Source: Myxacorys chilensis ATA2-1-KO14
GTDB lineage: Bacteria > Cyanobacteriota > Cyanobacteriia > Leptolyngbyales > Leptolyngbyaceae
Length of the DNA: 46,272 bases
Reading direction: 5' to 3'
Assembly (NCBI GenBank): GCA_019359275.1
Contig: JAHHHP010000044.1
Location: forward strand, 1 to 46,272
A program made the translations under genes and the position numbers. This document shows, one piece after another, positions 17,320 through 26,287 of this stretch. Below the pieces are notes generated by a model. It was not told where the DNA came from. It did no database searches and saw nothing but the letters and a program-made list of their open reading frames with translations. How positions within the stretch are numbered: position 1 is the stretch's first letter; every line of letters starts with the position of its first letter.

Positions 17320-17982
17320 TTAAAACTTTCTTCGAGCAGTACGCCTGCGATGGTAGAACCACCCCATTCCCAACGCTAGAACTGGCGCGATCGCAGAGGC
17401 AGGAGGTTCGGGAACAACTTCTGCTTCCGTGAATTGAAGGGTTCCATCTGCTGAACCGATGTCGCTGGGATTGTTTACAGCAATGGATGCAGGATAGTAA
17501 TAGAAGGACTGTCCTATGAAGCGCACAGTTGCTCCAAGCTGCACTCCAGCTTCTGAGGTGTCAAAATATGGACTGTCTGGCGTGTACTGTCCCGCTGCAT
17601 TTCGGGTGAAGAGAAAGAATGGCGTACCTCTAGCCTGGCTAGAACCGACCCCAGTGTAAGTGCGATTGAAGAAGTCAAGAGAAAAATCTGAGAAGGCAAT
17701 AGACCCTCGCCTACCGAGGTAATAGTACTCCTGGTAAATGCTCTCCTGATCTAAGGTCAGTTGCGATTCATCATAGATAAACGATCCTTGTCCTTTAGTG
17801 CCGATTGCTGGTAGCGGTAAATTGCTCAAATCGGGATTAGACGGATTAACGGTGGAGGGCGGGGTGACTCGCGTAACGGTTAGCTCAAAGTTTTGCCGAA
17901 TCGTTGCCGCATAGCTGGGTATCGGGGCAACGATGAGAAGAAGTCCAAGAGAGTTGAGCAACCAAGCTGTAAGCGATCGCAT
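17320..17982 (-). CDS. PEP-CTERM sorted secreted protein
   Basis: This 220-residue protein starts at the ATG at 17982, where a clear signal peptide begins (MRSLTAWLLNSLGLLLIVAP, then IPSYA before the likely cut). An upstream start would put extra residues before the signal, so I reject it. The C-terminus has the PEP-CTERM sorting signal: VPEPPASA, a hydrophobic helix IAPVLALGMGWFYH, and a basic tail RRRTARRKF. Such proteins are exported and processed by exosortase-type systems, often alongside exopolysaccharide. The mature domain is beta-rich and aromatic and not otherwise recognised. It converges with the kinase gene, with only 45 bases between them. Confidence 0.88.
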   Translation of the reverse strand: MRSLTAWLLNSLGLLLIVAPIPSYAATIRQNFELTVTRVTPPSTVNPSNPDLSNLPLPAIGTKGQGSFIYDESQLTLDQESIYQEYYYLGRRGSIAFSDFSLDFFNRTYTGVGSSQARGTPFFLFTRNAAGQYTPDSPYFDTSEAGVQLGATVRFIGQSFYYYPASIAVNNPSDIGSADGTLQFTEAEVVPEPPASAIAPVLALGMGWFYHRRRTARRKF

Positions 17983-18090
17983 GATGCAACAAATGATTTG
18001 TTGGAGGTAATTGTAAGAAAAAGGCACGCCCCAAAGCTACTTCTAAAGACACATGCTCTACAGCAGAATCAAATCAATTTTCCACAAAAG

Positions 18091-19443
18091 CTAGACTGAC
18101 ATCACTAATTCTTGGATCGCATCTGCATCGGTTGGCAGTGCTGCTGTCAACACCTCCGATCCGGTTTGCGTAACCAGTACATCATCTTCGATCCGAATGC
18201 CGCGCACATCAGAGAAGTCTGCCAACCGATCCCAATTCACGACATCGCGGTATGTTTCACGTCGCTCTGGATCGTCCAAGATAGCGGGCACTTGATAAAA
18301 TCCCGGTTCAATTGTGACCACCATTCCTGCTTGTAAGGGGCGATCGAGACGCAGATATCCCAGTCCAAAGCGATCGCTACGAGTTCTTCCCGCTTCGTAG
18401 CCTGCCAAATCGCCCAAATCTTCCATGTCATGCACATCTAAACCGAGAAGATGCCCAACTCCGTGAGGAAAGAACAAGGCGTGAGCATCCATTTCGACAA
18501 GATCCTCAGCGTTGCCTCGCAGAATGCCTAACTCGGCCAATCCTTCTGCGATCGCATGGCACGCTAGCAAATGAACATCCCGGTACTCTACTCCCGGACG
18601 AATGTGCGCGATCGCGCGATCGTGAGCGTCTAACACCACGTCATAGAGCGACCGTTGCGTCGGTGAAAATTTTCCTGATGCCGCCCACGTCCGAGTTACA
18701 TCCGATGCCCAACCTGTTGTCGTTTCGGCTCCTACATCTGCCAATACTAAATCGTTCGGTTGCACCGCATGGTGGTAGTCCTCGTTGTGCAAGACTTCGC
18801 CATGAACCGTCACAATGCTGTTGTAGGCACAGGTCATATTGTGCGAGAGAATCACACCCTCCATCGCGGCTCGGATTTGCGCTTCCACCGACGCATTTGG
18901 AGTGGAAACCATTCCCGCTTTGTGGGCTGCGATCGTCACTGCGATCGCGGATCGAATTTCAGCGATCGCTGCCGCGTCGTGACTAGAGCGAAGAGCAACG
19001 ATCGCATGGGTCAACTCTAAATCTTTGCCTTGGGCGCTAACGGTTCGAGCTAAAAGATTAGATTGTTCTAGCCGAGTTGCCGGATCGGGAGCCGCGATCG
19101 TCGCGACATCTTCTGTAAATCCTGCCAGTTTTGAAAGGGGATAAGCAGCATCAGCTCCGATTTGGGCAGCAACGGCTTCTCGTGTCGAAGACGCCCCATG
19201 CCACAACGCATCCGCTGGACTCTCTTTATCCATAAACAGCACAAGCTTGCCCGACTCTAAACAAATAACAGCATTCTCTAAGGGCAAACCCGCAAAATAA
19301 AGAAAATGACTACTCGCCCGAAACGGAAACGTATTAGCGCGAAAATTCCGCGAACTGCGCTGACCAGACCACAGCAGTACCGGGAAATGAATCAAATCCG
19401 CCAATTTTTGACGACGCAACTTGAGAGTATCGGCAAGACACAT
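18091..19443 (-). CDS. Xaa-Pro aminopeptidase family (M24) metallopeptidase
   Basis: This 450-residue protein has the pita-bread fold of M24 peptidases such as PepP, which remove an N-terminal residue before proline. The N-terminal aminopeptidase P domain includes a segment FPFRASSHFLYFAGLP. The metal ligands are visible: two Asp in ADVGAETTTGWASDVTRTW, His in PHGVGHLLGLDVHD, Glu in TIEPGFY and Glu in GIRIEDDVLVT. The set is complete, so a dimetal active enzyme is expected. It lies 32 bases downstream of the TetR gene on the same strand and may be in one transcript with it. Confidence 0.93.
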   Translation of the reverse strand: MCLADTLKLRRQKLADLIHFPVLLWSGQRSSRNFRANTFPFRASSHFLYFAGLPLENAVICLESGKLVLFMDKESPADALWHGASSTREAVAAQIGADAAYPLSKLAGFTEDVATIAAPDPATRLEQSNLLARTVSAQGKDLELTHAIVALRSSHDAAAIAEIRSAIAVTIAAHKAGMVSTPNASVEAQIRAAMEGVILSHNMTCAYNSIVTVHGEVLHNEDYHHAVQPNDLVLADVGAETTTGWASDVTRTWAASGKFSPTQRSLYDVVLDAHDRAIAHIRPGVEYRDVHLLACHAIAEGLAELGILRGNAEDLVEMDAHALFFPHGVGHLLGLDVHDMEDLGDLAGYEAGRTRSDRFGLGYLRLDRPLQAGMVVTIEPGFYQVPAILDDPERRETYRDVVNWDRLADFSDVRGIRIEDDVLVTQTGSEVLTAALPTDADAIQELVMSV

Positions 19444-19475
19444 AAGAATCGGCTCTCATAAACGAGTTCTGATTA

Positions 19476-20105
19476 CTACTCTATCGAGCCGTCACTCCTC
19501 TGTAAGACTCCGTTGAGAAAAATATCGGCAATGCCTTCTGCCATGTCTTTCATCTCCGTGGGAGAACTATTCGGCGTCATGATTGTCTCTTGGCTAAAAC
19601 CCGCGATCGTAAACATGCCTAAAAACACTCGCGCCACCATTTTCGGACTCATCCGCCGATAAATGCCTTGATCCATCGCGGTTTCAAAGAATGCTTCGGC
19701 TACGCCCATCATCTTTTCAACGACTTCCTCTTCAATGCGATCGCGCAAGTCAGGATGAAACTGCGCTTCCATAAAACACACCTTGAACAAATCTGCATTC
19801 TGATGCAAATTCATCATCCGGCGACGCATCACTTGAGCAACCGCTTTGTAGCTGCCCATTTCGCTTAACTCTGTCAGCAAGTCAGTGAGAATTTCAATCC
19901 AGCCTTGAGTTGCAACTTCGATCAAAATCGCTTTCTTGTTGGCAAAATGCCGAAACAGCGTTCCTTCTGCCACACCTGCTTTTTCGGCTAAATCACGAGT
20001 GGTCGTTCCATCGTAGCCTTGACGCGCAAACAGTTTGAGCGCCGCTTTGAGAATGCGAGTTCGAGTCTGATCCTCGGTCTGAGCGGGTCGATTGATGATT
20101 GGCAT
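19476..20105 (-). CDS. TetR/AcrR-family transcriptional regulator
   Basis: This 209-residue protein has an N-terminal TetR helix-turn-helix, TRTRILKAALKLFARQGYDGTTTRDLAEKAGVAEGTLFRHFANKK in pattern, at about residues 14-58. A variable helical ligand-binding domain follows. The DNA-binding part is close to consensus. The inducer and targets are unknown, but the gene lies directly upstream of the Xaa-Pro aminopeptidase gene and may control its own operon. The ATG at 20105 places the helix-turn-helix at the usual position. Confidence 0.92.
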   Translation of the reverse strand: MPIINRPAQTEDQTRTRILKAALKLFARQGYDGTTTRDLAEKAGVAEGTLFRHFANKKAILIEVATQGWIEILTDLLTELSEMGSYKAVAQVMRRRMMNLHQNADLFKVCFMEAQFHPDLRDRIEEEVVEKMMGVAEAFFETAMDQGIYRRMSPKMVARVFLGMFTIAGFSQETIMTPNSSPTEMKDMAEGIADIFLNGVLQRSDGSIE

Positions 20106-20188
20106 ACACTACAGGCGCGATCGCGACAAAATACGATTATGCACATTTTGTAGGGGAATTGGCGCGATCTCCGCAGGCATTATGGAGT

Positions 20189-20596
20189 TTACAGATTTGA
20201 CCAGGTTGTCTGAGCCAATCGGCGGCACAAATTAGTTAAGAATTCCAATTCATCGCACGCCCGTTCTAAAAGATAAGTTGGCAGTGTTGGAGCCAACACA
20301 ACATAAACTTCCACCGCTTCTTGGAGTAGGCGAGTTGCTTCATCTAGCGTCACATCTTCTAAATGAGCAGCTCGTTGCTTCAAGTTTCGAGATGGCATCC
20401 AGTCAAAGCTATCCGGTAATAAACGCTCAACGTTATCCGAGGGCGAAGCCACGATCAAATCCTCCCGAAAAATTGCTCGTTGGCTGACCGGCTCATCGGG
20501 CCAGGTAGGGCACGAGTCTAAGTAGGAAGGAAGAGGATGAGTTTGCAGATCCACTGACCGAATCAGCCGGTCAGATAATTCATTAAAATTCAACAC
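20189..20596 (-). CDS. conserved cyanobacterial protein of unknown function
   Basis: This 135-residue soluble protein contains a helical C-terminal half (EDVTLDEATRLLQEAVEVYVVLAPTLP in pattern) that looks like a small helical bundle. The GTG start at 20596 overlaps the asnS stop codon by 14 bases, so translation is probably coupled to asnS. No motif with a known function is visible. A role related to asparagine charging is not implied by the overlap alone. Confidence 0.7.
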   Translation of the reverse strand: MLNFNELSDRLIRSVDLQTHPLPSYLDSCPTWPDEPVSQRAIFREDLIVASPSDNVERLLPDSFDWMPSRNLKQRAAHLEDVTLDEATRLLQEAVEVYVVLAPTLPTYLLERACDELEFLTNLCRRLAQTTWSNL

Positions 20597-21971
20597 TTAA
20601 AGGCGCTCTAGGGAACGGAATTACATCTCGAATATTCCCCATTCCGGTCATAAATTGAACTAAGCGCTCAAAGCCCAGTCCAAACCCGGCGTGAGGAACT
20701 GTGCCATAGCGACGCAAATCGAGATACCACCAGTAGTCCGCAGGATCAAGTCCTTGTTGTTGGATGCGACGCTCTAAGATATCTAATCGTTCTTCACGCT
20801 GAGAGCCACCAATAATTTCACCAATCTTGGGAGCTAGAATGTCCATCGCTCGAACGGTTTTTTCGTCGTCACTAAGGCGCATGTAGAACGCCTTGATTTG
20901 CGTTGGGTAATCCGTGACGATCGTGGGCTTCTTGAACAGATCTTCTGCTAAATAGCGCTCGTGTTCAGACTGCAAATCTAAGCCCCATTCAACCGGATAC
21001 TCAAAGGTCTTGTCGGCTTTTTGTAGCAGCGCGATCGCATCAGTATACGTCAGTCGCTCAAACTCGTTGTGAATAATATTCTCTGCCGTTGCCAACACCG
21101 AATCATCAATTCGCGCATTGAAGAACTCCATATCTTCCGGGCAAGTGTCCATCACATGCTGAAAGATATGCTTCAAAAACGCTTCTGCTAAATCCATGTC
21201 GCCTTCAAGATCGCAAAACGCCATTTCTGGCTCCACCATCCAAAACTCAGCTAAATGGCGGGATGTGTTCGAGTTCTCGGCGCGGAAGGTCGGACCAAAG
21301 GTGTAGACGTTACTAAACGCCATCGCCATAATTTCGGCTTCAAGCTGCCCGCTCACGGTTAAGTACGTCGGCTTGCCGAAAAAATCTTTGCTGTAATCGA
21401 CGCCTTTCTGCTCAGTCATCGGAACCTGCTTCAGATTCAAGCTCGTGACGGCAAACATTTCACCTGCGCCTTCACAATCACTCGCCGTCAAAATCGGGGT
21501 GTGAACCCAGAGAAAGTCGCGTTCCTGGAAGAATTGATGAATTGCTGTTGCACAGGCATTGCGGACGCGGAAGACTGCGCCTAGCGTGTTGGTGCGCGAT
21601 CGCAGATGCCCAATATCTCGCAGAAACTCAAACGAGTGTCGCTTTTTCTGAAGCGGATAGGTTTCGGGATCGGCTTCGCCAAATACAGCGACCGAATCGG
21701 CTTTCACCTCAATGCGCTGCCCTTTGCCCAACGACGGAACCAAGACACCTGACACCTCCACCGATGCGCCCGTACTAAGTCGCTTAATCGTCTCCTCATA
21801 TCCTGGCACATCTTGATTGATCACCACTTGTAGCCCTGCCATCGAGGAGCCGTCGTTCACCTCGATAAACGAGAAGCCTTTCTGTTCGCGTTTTGTGCGG
21901 ACCCAACCTTGAATCGTTACTGATTCGTCAGGTTGTCCAGTGCGGAGCAGTTCTACAATGCGTCGAGCCAT
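20583..21971 (-). CDS. asnS: asparaginyl-tRNA synthetase
   Basis: This 462-residue class II synthetase attaches asparagine to its tRNA in the cytoplasm. An N-terminal OB-fold anticodon-binding domain begins VTIQGWVRTKREQKGFSFIEV. The catalytic core contains the class II motif 2 region TFRAENSNTSRHLAEFWMVEPE and motif 3 GFGLGFERLVQFMTGMGNIRDVIPFPR in pattern. Ending PFPRAPLSVEF is typical of AsnRS. It forms a compact unit with the upstream coiled-coil gene (9-base gap) and the downstream 135-residue gene (14-base overlap). Confidence 0.97.
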   Translation of the reverse strand: MARRIVELLRTGQPDESVTIQGWVRTKREQKGFSFIEVNDGSSMAGLQVVINQDVPGYEETIKRLSTGASVEVSGVLVPSLGKGQRIEVKADSVAVFGEADPETYPLQKKRHSFEFLRDIGHLRSRTNTLGAVFRVRNACATAIHQFFQERDFLWVHTPILTASDCEGAGEMFAVTSLNLKQVPMTEQKGVDYSKDFFGKPTYLTVSGQLEAEIMAMAFSNVYTFGPTFRAENSNTSRHLAEFWMVEPEMAFCDLEGDMDLAEAFLKHIFQHVMDTCPEDMEFFNARIDDSVLATAENIIHNEFERLTYTDAIALLQKADKTFEYPVEWGLDLQSEHERYLAEDLFKKPTIVTDYPTQIKAFYMRLSDDEKTVRAMDILAPKIGEIIGGSQREERLDILERRIQQQGLDPADYWWYLDLRRYGTVPHAGFGLGFERLVQFMTGMGNIRDVIPFPRAPLSVEF

Positions 21972-21980
21972 AGCTACACG

Positions 21981-22388
21981 TTAAGGAATGAGGGATGGGG
22001 GGTTCGGGTTTAGAGGTTGAGGTTTGGGGTTTTTAATCGTCCAGAAGGCGAGACACCAGCCGATCGCCAGCCCAACGCCACCAAACCGAATCGCCTGCCA
22101 GAACACTTCTTTCAAGCCAGACCATGAGAACAGACGGCTTTCAAGATCGAGTTCTAGGGCGTCGAGGTCTTGCTCAATTTTACGTAATTCTACTTGAAGG
22201 TCAGAAGATTTGCCCCGTTGAAGAGTGGCATTGATCTCCTGCTGTCGCTCTTGTAACCGCGATCGCTGCTGTTGATCCCGCAGAACTTGCGCATGACGCT
22301 GTTTGAGCTCGTCTAGCGATCGCTCCACAGTTTCGAGAGATTGCTCAAAGGTGGGCGGATCAGATTGAGAAGGGTGAGAGGGCTGCAT
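21981..22388 (-). CDS. coiled-coil protein with one membrane helix
   Basis: This 135-residue protein is largely a coiled coil at residues about 10-85, rich in Gln, Glu, Leu and Arg. A membrane helix follows near 95-118 (FWQAIRFGGVGLAIGWCLAFW). The C-terminal tail is Pro/Asn-rich. It is likely an inner-membrane-anchored cytoplasmic coiled coil of unknown function. It is the first gene of the asnS unit and starts 58 bases from the divergently transcribed 22447 gene. Confidence 0.75.
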   Translation of the reverse strand: MQPSHPSQSDPPTFEQSLETVERSLDELKQRHAQVLRDQQQRSRLQERQQEINATLQRGKSSDLQVELRKIEQDLDALELDLESRLFSWSGLKEVFWQAIRFGGVGLAIGWCLAFWTIKNPKPQPLNPNPPSLIP

Positions 22389-22446
22389 TTCCGCGTTAGA
22401 TTGGTAAACGTAACGGTAGACCGATTTATTTTACCCAAGCACTCTT

Positions 22447-22743
22447 ATGTCAGACGCTCTCAAGCTTCACCAATCCGCAATTTCAACCGACAAGCTCTCC
22501 GAGGTCAGCACGTTAGAACTAGCTCAAACTCTAGTCGAGCGGTTAAGTATTGGCGATCGCGACTGGCATCGTCTCAAGTCTGACCGCAAGGCGCGATCGC
22601 GAGAGCAAGCCGCTGCCGCGTTGGTACTACTGCTTAAAGATCAGCCAGAAGAAGCTCTTGCTCGGCTGCAACAAGCCTGCGGTTGGCTCGATCGCTCTAT
22701 TTCTGCTCCTCCCTGCCCAACGCATGGTGCAAAGCAAAAGTAG
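22447..22743 (+). CDS. small helical cyanobacterial protein (possibly DUF6439)
   Basis: This 98-residue soluble protein is mostly helical and includes LAQTLVERLSIGDRDWHRLKSDRKARSREQAAAALVLLLK in pattern. It resembles a short family conserved in cyanobacteria that I recall as DUF6439; that label is uncertain. It has no catalytic motif. It lies divergent from the asnS unit, which hints at a shared promoter region of 58 bases. The tail after residue 85 is low-complexity. Confidence 0.7.
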   Translation: MSDALKLHQSAISTDKLSEVSTLELAQTLVERLSIGDRDWHRLKSDRKARSREQAAAALVLLLKDQPEEALARLQQACGWLDRSISAPPCPTHGAKQK

Positions 22744-22755
22744 AAACTTTTTTTA

Positions 22756-22962
22756 TTAGGGCGACGGGATCTGATGCGTCCTATCAATTTGTTGGCGCTG
22801 AAAGTCAACAGGACATGACTTCCCATACAGTTGCGTAGACGCTGGTATCAGATTGATGCTCGCTGTTGGTGTCGCAACGGCTTGAGATATTGGTTGATAC
22901 AACAAGGTTAAAAGACACGAACACCCAGCTAATAACAATAACTCTAGTCGCTTTGTTTCCAT
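22756..22962 (-). CDS. possible small secreted protein
   Basis: This 68-residue frame begins METKRLELLLLAGCSCLLTLLYQ in pattern, a plausible signal peptide with a cleavage context SQAVA before TPTAS. The mature part would be about 38 residues with a single cysteine (GKSCPVDF). An AGGGA lies about 10 bases before the ATG at 22962. It converges with the 22447 gene, ending 12 bases from it. Nothing identifies its function, and it could be a chance frame. Confidence 0.42.
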   Translation of the reverse strand: METKRLELLLLAGCSCLLTLLYQPISQAVATPTASINLIPASTQLYGKSCPVDFQRQQIDRTHQIPSP

Positions 22963-23130
22963 CAAACTTCGTTCCCTATCGGGATCAGGTAAATCCGCCT
23001 TGTCAAGATAGCAAAATTTTGAGAAGATGCGGCGTTTCTCTCTCAGAATTCAGATCTATTGAAGAGTAGACTAAAGCGAATGTTCCAGCGAATCGATCGC
23101 TAGATGGCTTGACGACTAATCGATTTAGTA

Positions 23131-23580
23131 CTAAGGTACTAAAGGCAATCGCGAGAGATGCCGGACTTGCTTACACAGCTTAAGTTCTGTTCCTTCGTCG
23201 TTCCACTGCACGCGGTCAAACACTTGATGCAGAATAAACAGTCCCCGCCCGCATTCCCCTTCATCGCAGGGCAAATGATCTTCAATCGCTTCTTCACCAC
23301 TTTCTGGTGGCTCAAATCCGTCTCCTTGATCGGAAATCACCCACCAATACTCATTTGCGATCGCCGAAAACTGCACCAAAACTTTCTTACCTGGATCTAG
23401 GTTATTGCCATGCTTCGCTGCATTCACCAACGCTTCTTGTAAACCTAGTCGAACCTCAGCTTGCAATCGACTGGGTACTTTCGTTAACAGCAGATCAAGA
23501 ATTGGAATAAGGTAAAGCGTAGACGGAAAACTAACTGTGTTCCAATTGCGCCCAGCCGGACGTGGGGAAATAGCAATCAC
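23131..23580 (-). CDS. RsbW-like anti-sigma/histidine-kinase-fold ATPase
   Basis: This 149-residue protein has a single HATPase_c domain. The N-box is in GLQEALVNAAKHGNN, the G1 box is ISDQGDGFEPP, and the G2 region is CGRGLFILHQVFDRV. It has no phosphoacceptor histidine domain, so it fits the RsbW/SpoIIAB class of serine kinases that bind anti-anti-sigma factors or act on STAS partners. No sigma factor or STAS gene is beside it. The start is a GTG at 23580, and alternative starts would truncate the domain. Confidence 0.88.
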   Translation of the reverse strand: MIAISPRPAGRNWNTVSFPSTLYLIPILDLLLTKVPSRLQAEVRLGLQEALVNAAKHGNNLDPGKKVLVQFSAIANEYWWVISDQGDGFEPPESGEEAIEDHLPCDEGECGRGLFILHQVFDRVQWNDEGTELKLCKQVRHLSRLPLVP

Positions 23581-23898
23581 TCAAAGAACCCCGCAGCTTT
23601 TAAGTGGATAAGCATAGTCGTATTAAGCAGTCTTGTGAGGAACACACGGAGATATTTAACTCAACGGCACTCAATCACTTAGATTCAAACGTCGCAAATT
23701 CATGATTAGACTTGCCACTAGCGCCGCTACTTGCTAAACCACTCTACTAAATGCGCCTGTAATAAAAAGTTCGTCAGTAACCCCTGAGCTACTGGTTGTC
23801 TGTATCCACATTATACCGAAGCTATTTCAGAAACGCACGCCTTTAGAGGTAGTTCCTTAGCTAGATGGCTGGAAAACTCCGCCATTGGGCGGGGATCG
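23581..23898. other. gene-free stretch between the J-domain gene and the anti-sigma gene
   Basis: This 318-base region is downstream of the J-domain gene and upstream of the RsbW-like gene (both minus strand). I see no protein-like frame, terminator-like stem or recognisable RNA in it. The promoter of the RsbW-like gene should be at its right-to-left start near 23581-23640. Confidence 0.45.
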
Positions 23899-24558
23899 TT
23901 ATCGACGGTGATAAATCCCCTGCTCAAGTCGGTGAAAGTCTCGCTCAACTTCTGCCCAAAGAGAACGATTGTGGGGATCAGTGCGGAGCGCCTTCTTGAG
24001 ATACACTCGTGCTTTTTCAAACTGCTGCGCCTGAATCAAGTCATGTCCCCAGCGTTGATAGGTAATTGCCTGCCATTGACGGACTTCTAGATCGTCGGGG
24101 AGTCGCTGCGCTAACCCTTCAACCAACGCGATCGCGCGGGGAAACCGCTTGGTCTTAAACAACTGCTGCAATTGCTCGTAGGAACTCTGTTTGAGATATT
24201 GATCCGTGAGCGACAAATTAGGATTTTGCTGAACCGGATTTGGTTTGGGCGTAGGTGGCTTGCGCGTCACCGTCACTTCCGGTTTAGAATGCGTTTCTGG
24301 TTTAGAGTGCGTTGCGTTAGGTACCGCTTCATCAGCGGCAGCGACTTGCTCTGCTCGATTGGCTTCTACTTGATTGACAACGGTAAGCAGAAACCGATAG
24401 GCTTCTGTCACTTGAATGAACCGCTCTTTTGCCCGCTCATTATTAGGGTTAACATCTGGATGAAGTTGCCTCACAAGACGGCGATAGGCTGCTTTGATCT
24501 CTTCATAAGAGGCACCCGTCCGTAATCCTAACAGTCGATAAGAATCTGCAATGTTCAT
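23899..24558 (-). CDS. J-domain (DnaJ-like) co-chaperone with TPR-like tail
   Basis: This 219-residue protein has an N-terminal J domain (about residues 5-65) with the HPD motif at 33-35 in RQLHPDVNPNN, the contact that stimulates Hsp70 ATPase. It lacks the Gly/Phe region and zinc fingers of full DnaJ. A low-complexity linker (repeated HSKPE near 85-95) leads to a C-terminal helical part with TPR-like pattern, including GHDLIQAQQFEKARVYLKKALRTDPHN. It is probably a specialised DnaK partner. It lies downstream of clpP, behind that gene's terminator. Confidence 0.9.
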   Translation of the reverse strand: MNIADSYRLLGLRTGASYEEIKAAYRRLVRQLHPDVNPNNERAKERFIQVTEAYRFLLTVVNQVEANRAEQVAAADEAVPNATHSKPETHSKPEVTVTRKPPTPKPNPVQQNPNLSLTDQYLKQSSYEQLQQLFKTKRFPRAIALVEGLAQRLPDDLEVRQWQAITYQRWGHDLIQAQQFEKARVYLKKALRTDPHNRSLWAEVERDFHRLEQGIYHRR

Positions 24559-24568
24559 TTAGACAAAC

Positions 24569-24602
24569 AAAGTGGCAGAACTATCTGAATTCTGCCACTT
24601 TT
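24569..24602 (-). terminator. intrinsic terminator after clpP
   Basis: AAAGTGGCAGAA (24569-24580) pairs perfectly with TTCTGCCACTTT (24590-24601). On the minus strand the stem is followed by GTTTGT. It lies between the clpP stop and the J-domain gene start, so it separates the two units. Confidence 0.8.
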
Positions 24603-24716
24603 AAGACGAATTGGTGAATTAGTCGTGAAATAGGGGGTAAATCGAGCGGTTTGTTTTAAAGGTGTCTAAATCATTAGGCGATCGCAGTAAAACTGCAAAA
24701 CCTGAATGACAATCGA

Positions 24717-25319
24717 CTACTCTTGAGTGACCGTCTCAATTACTTTGTCGATCAGTCCGTATTCTTTGGCTTCTTGCGCAGACAAAAAGTAGTCGCGATC
24801 AGTATCTTTTTCAATTTTCGCAATTGGTTGACCCGCTCGATCTGCCAAGATTCCGTTTAACTGATGGCGAATTCGCAAAATTTCACGAGCTTCGATTTCA
24901 ATATCACTCGCTTGTCGACGACCCGTGCCACCAAGCGGTTGGTGAATCATAATTCGAGCGTGAGGCAAAGCAAACCGCTTCCCTTTTTCGCCTGCCGCGA
25001 GTAAGAACGCTCCCATTGAAGCAGCTAGACCAACACAGATCGTGACAACTGGCGACTTGATGTGTTGCATCGTGTCGTAAATTGCCATGCCTGCCGTCAC
25101 AGAGCCACCCGGCGAGTTGATGTAGATCGAGATCGGCTTGGTATTGTCATCCGAATCGAGATACAGCATCGCAGCAATAATCGAGTTTGCCAGCGAATCA
25201 GTCACTTCTTGACCCAAGAAAATGATTCGTTCTTGGTTAAGGCGAGTATAGATGTCAATCCAGCGTTCGTAAGTGCTACCAGGAAGGCGGTAAGGAACGC
25301 TGGGAATGCCGATAGGCAT
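24717..25319 (-). CDS. clpP: ATP-dependent Clp protease proteolytic subunit (ClpP3-type)
   Basis: This 200-residue serine protease subunit has the full triad: Ser101 in GLAASMGAF, His126 in MIHQPLGG and Asp176 in KDTDRDYF. It forms the barrel that degrades proteins unfolded by a Clp ATPase, usually ClpC or ClpX in cyanobacteria. It follows the clpR gene by 72 bases on the same strand. In cyanobacteria the clpR-clpP3 pair encodes a mixed ClpP3/ClpR core that works with ClpC, and the order here fits that. The P3 label is from context. Confidence 0.95.
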   Translation of the reverse strand: MPIGIPSVPYRLPGSTYERWIDIYTRLNQERIIFLGQEVTDSLANSIIAAMLYLDSDDNTKPISIYINSPGGSVTAGMAIYDTMQHIKSPVVTICVGLAASMGAFLLAAGEKGKRFALPHARIMIHQPLGGTGRRQASDIEIEAREILRIRHQLNGILADRAGQPIAKIEKDTDRDYFLSAQEAKEYGLIDKVIETVTQE

Positions 25320-25391
25320 GGGAGTAGCTCCTTGTAGGGAATGTGAGGTGGGTAAGATAGGGAGGGTTAACTCCCAGTGCTTGAGAAAAAA

Positions 25392-26081
25392 TTAGCTTGC
25401 GCCCGCGGTGAGGGCAGTTGGAATCTCTTTCGTACTTTCTACAACACGATCGATGATTCCGTAGTCTTTGGCGTCGTAGGGCGTCATGTACAACATGCGA
25501 TCGGTGTCTTTTGCCAACTTCTCAACTGGCTGCCCGGTGTTTCTCGACAGAATATCGAGGAGCGATCGCTTGTTATCCAGTACTTCTTTTGCCCGAATTT
25601 GAATATCGGTCGCTTGTCCTTGCGCTCCCGATCTCGGTTGGTTCAAAACAATTGTGGCGTGAGGCAGACTTGCCCGGAACCCTTTGGTTCCTGACGACAA
25701 GATCAAGGCTGCCGTGCCCATCGCCTGACCAATACAAATGGTATGCACCGGAGGCTTAATGTACTGAATCGTGTCGCAGATGGCAAACGCCTCGGTTTCA
25801 AAGCCGATCGCGTCACCGTCATACCAAGATGTGCCCGTCGAGTTGATGTAAAAGCGGATTGGCTTTTCGGGATCATCAAACTGGAGATAGAGCAGCTGAG
25901 CAATAATCAGTTCAGTGACGTCAATTCCAACTCTGCGTTTCACATCATCCGAGGAAAACAGAGGTAGCCCTAGGTAAACAATCCGCTCTTTTAATAAGAG
26001 CGAGGGCATGTCCGGCGGTGGAGTGCGGACATAAGCATCTCCATAAAAAGAAGATTGAACAGCCGTAATCGGTGATTCCAT
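25392..26081 (-). CDS. clpR: ClpR, non-catalytic Clp protease subunit
   Basis: This 229-residue protein has the ClpP fold but lacks the catalytic residues. The nucleophile segment reads CIGQAMGTAAL, where active ClpP has G-x-A-A-S-M-G, so the serine is replaced by glycine. The histidine segment reads IVLNQPRSG, so His is Asn. I chose the ATG at 26081, because MESPITAVQSS and the following RTPPPDMPSLLLKERIVYLG match ClpR homologues; a longer start would add a non-conserved extension. ClpR mixes with ClpP3 in one ring and is essential in studied cyanobacteria. It is the first gene of the clpR-clpP unit. Confidence 0.94.
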   Translation of the reverse strand: MESPITAVQSSFYGDAYVRTPPPDMPSLLLKERIVYLGLPLFSSDDVKRRVGIDVTELIIAQLLYLQFDDPEKPIRFYINSTGTSWYDGDAIGFETEAFAICDTIQYIKPPVHTICIGQAMGTAALILSSGTKGFRASLPHATIVLNQPRSGAQGQATDIQIRAKEVLDNKRSLLDILSRNTGQPVEKLAKDTDRMLYMTPYDAKDYGIIDRVVESTKEIPTALTAGAS

Positions 26082-26287
26082 AGCGAGTGATGCCTGAAAC
26101 AATGGCGCTGTCATTATGGTAGCGCGTGAGAGAAGGAATAAAGACATGGGCAGGGGTGCGGGAAACCGAGATGGGGTTTGCCCAAGTTTGCGAAACCAGG
26201 AAGATTTGCGGTGTAGATGCTATTAATTAGCGATTCAAGGTCTACGATCGCATTCAATTCACACCCCTCTTTTCCGGGAGTCTCGCT

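Noticed and set aside
23811..24020. A 69-codon minus-strand frame at the end of the J-domain gene
   Set aside because: It overlaps the supported J-domain gene in another frame on the same strand, with no protein features.
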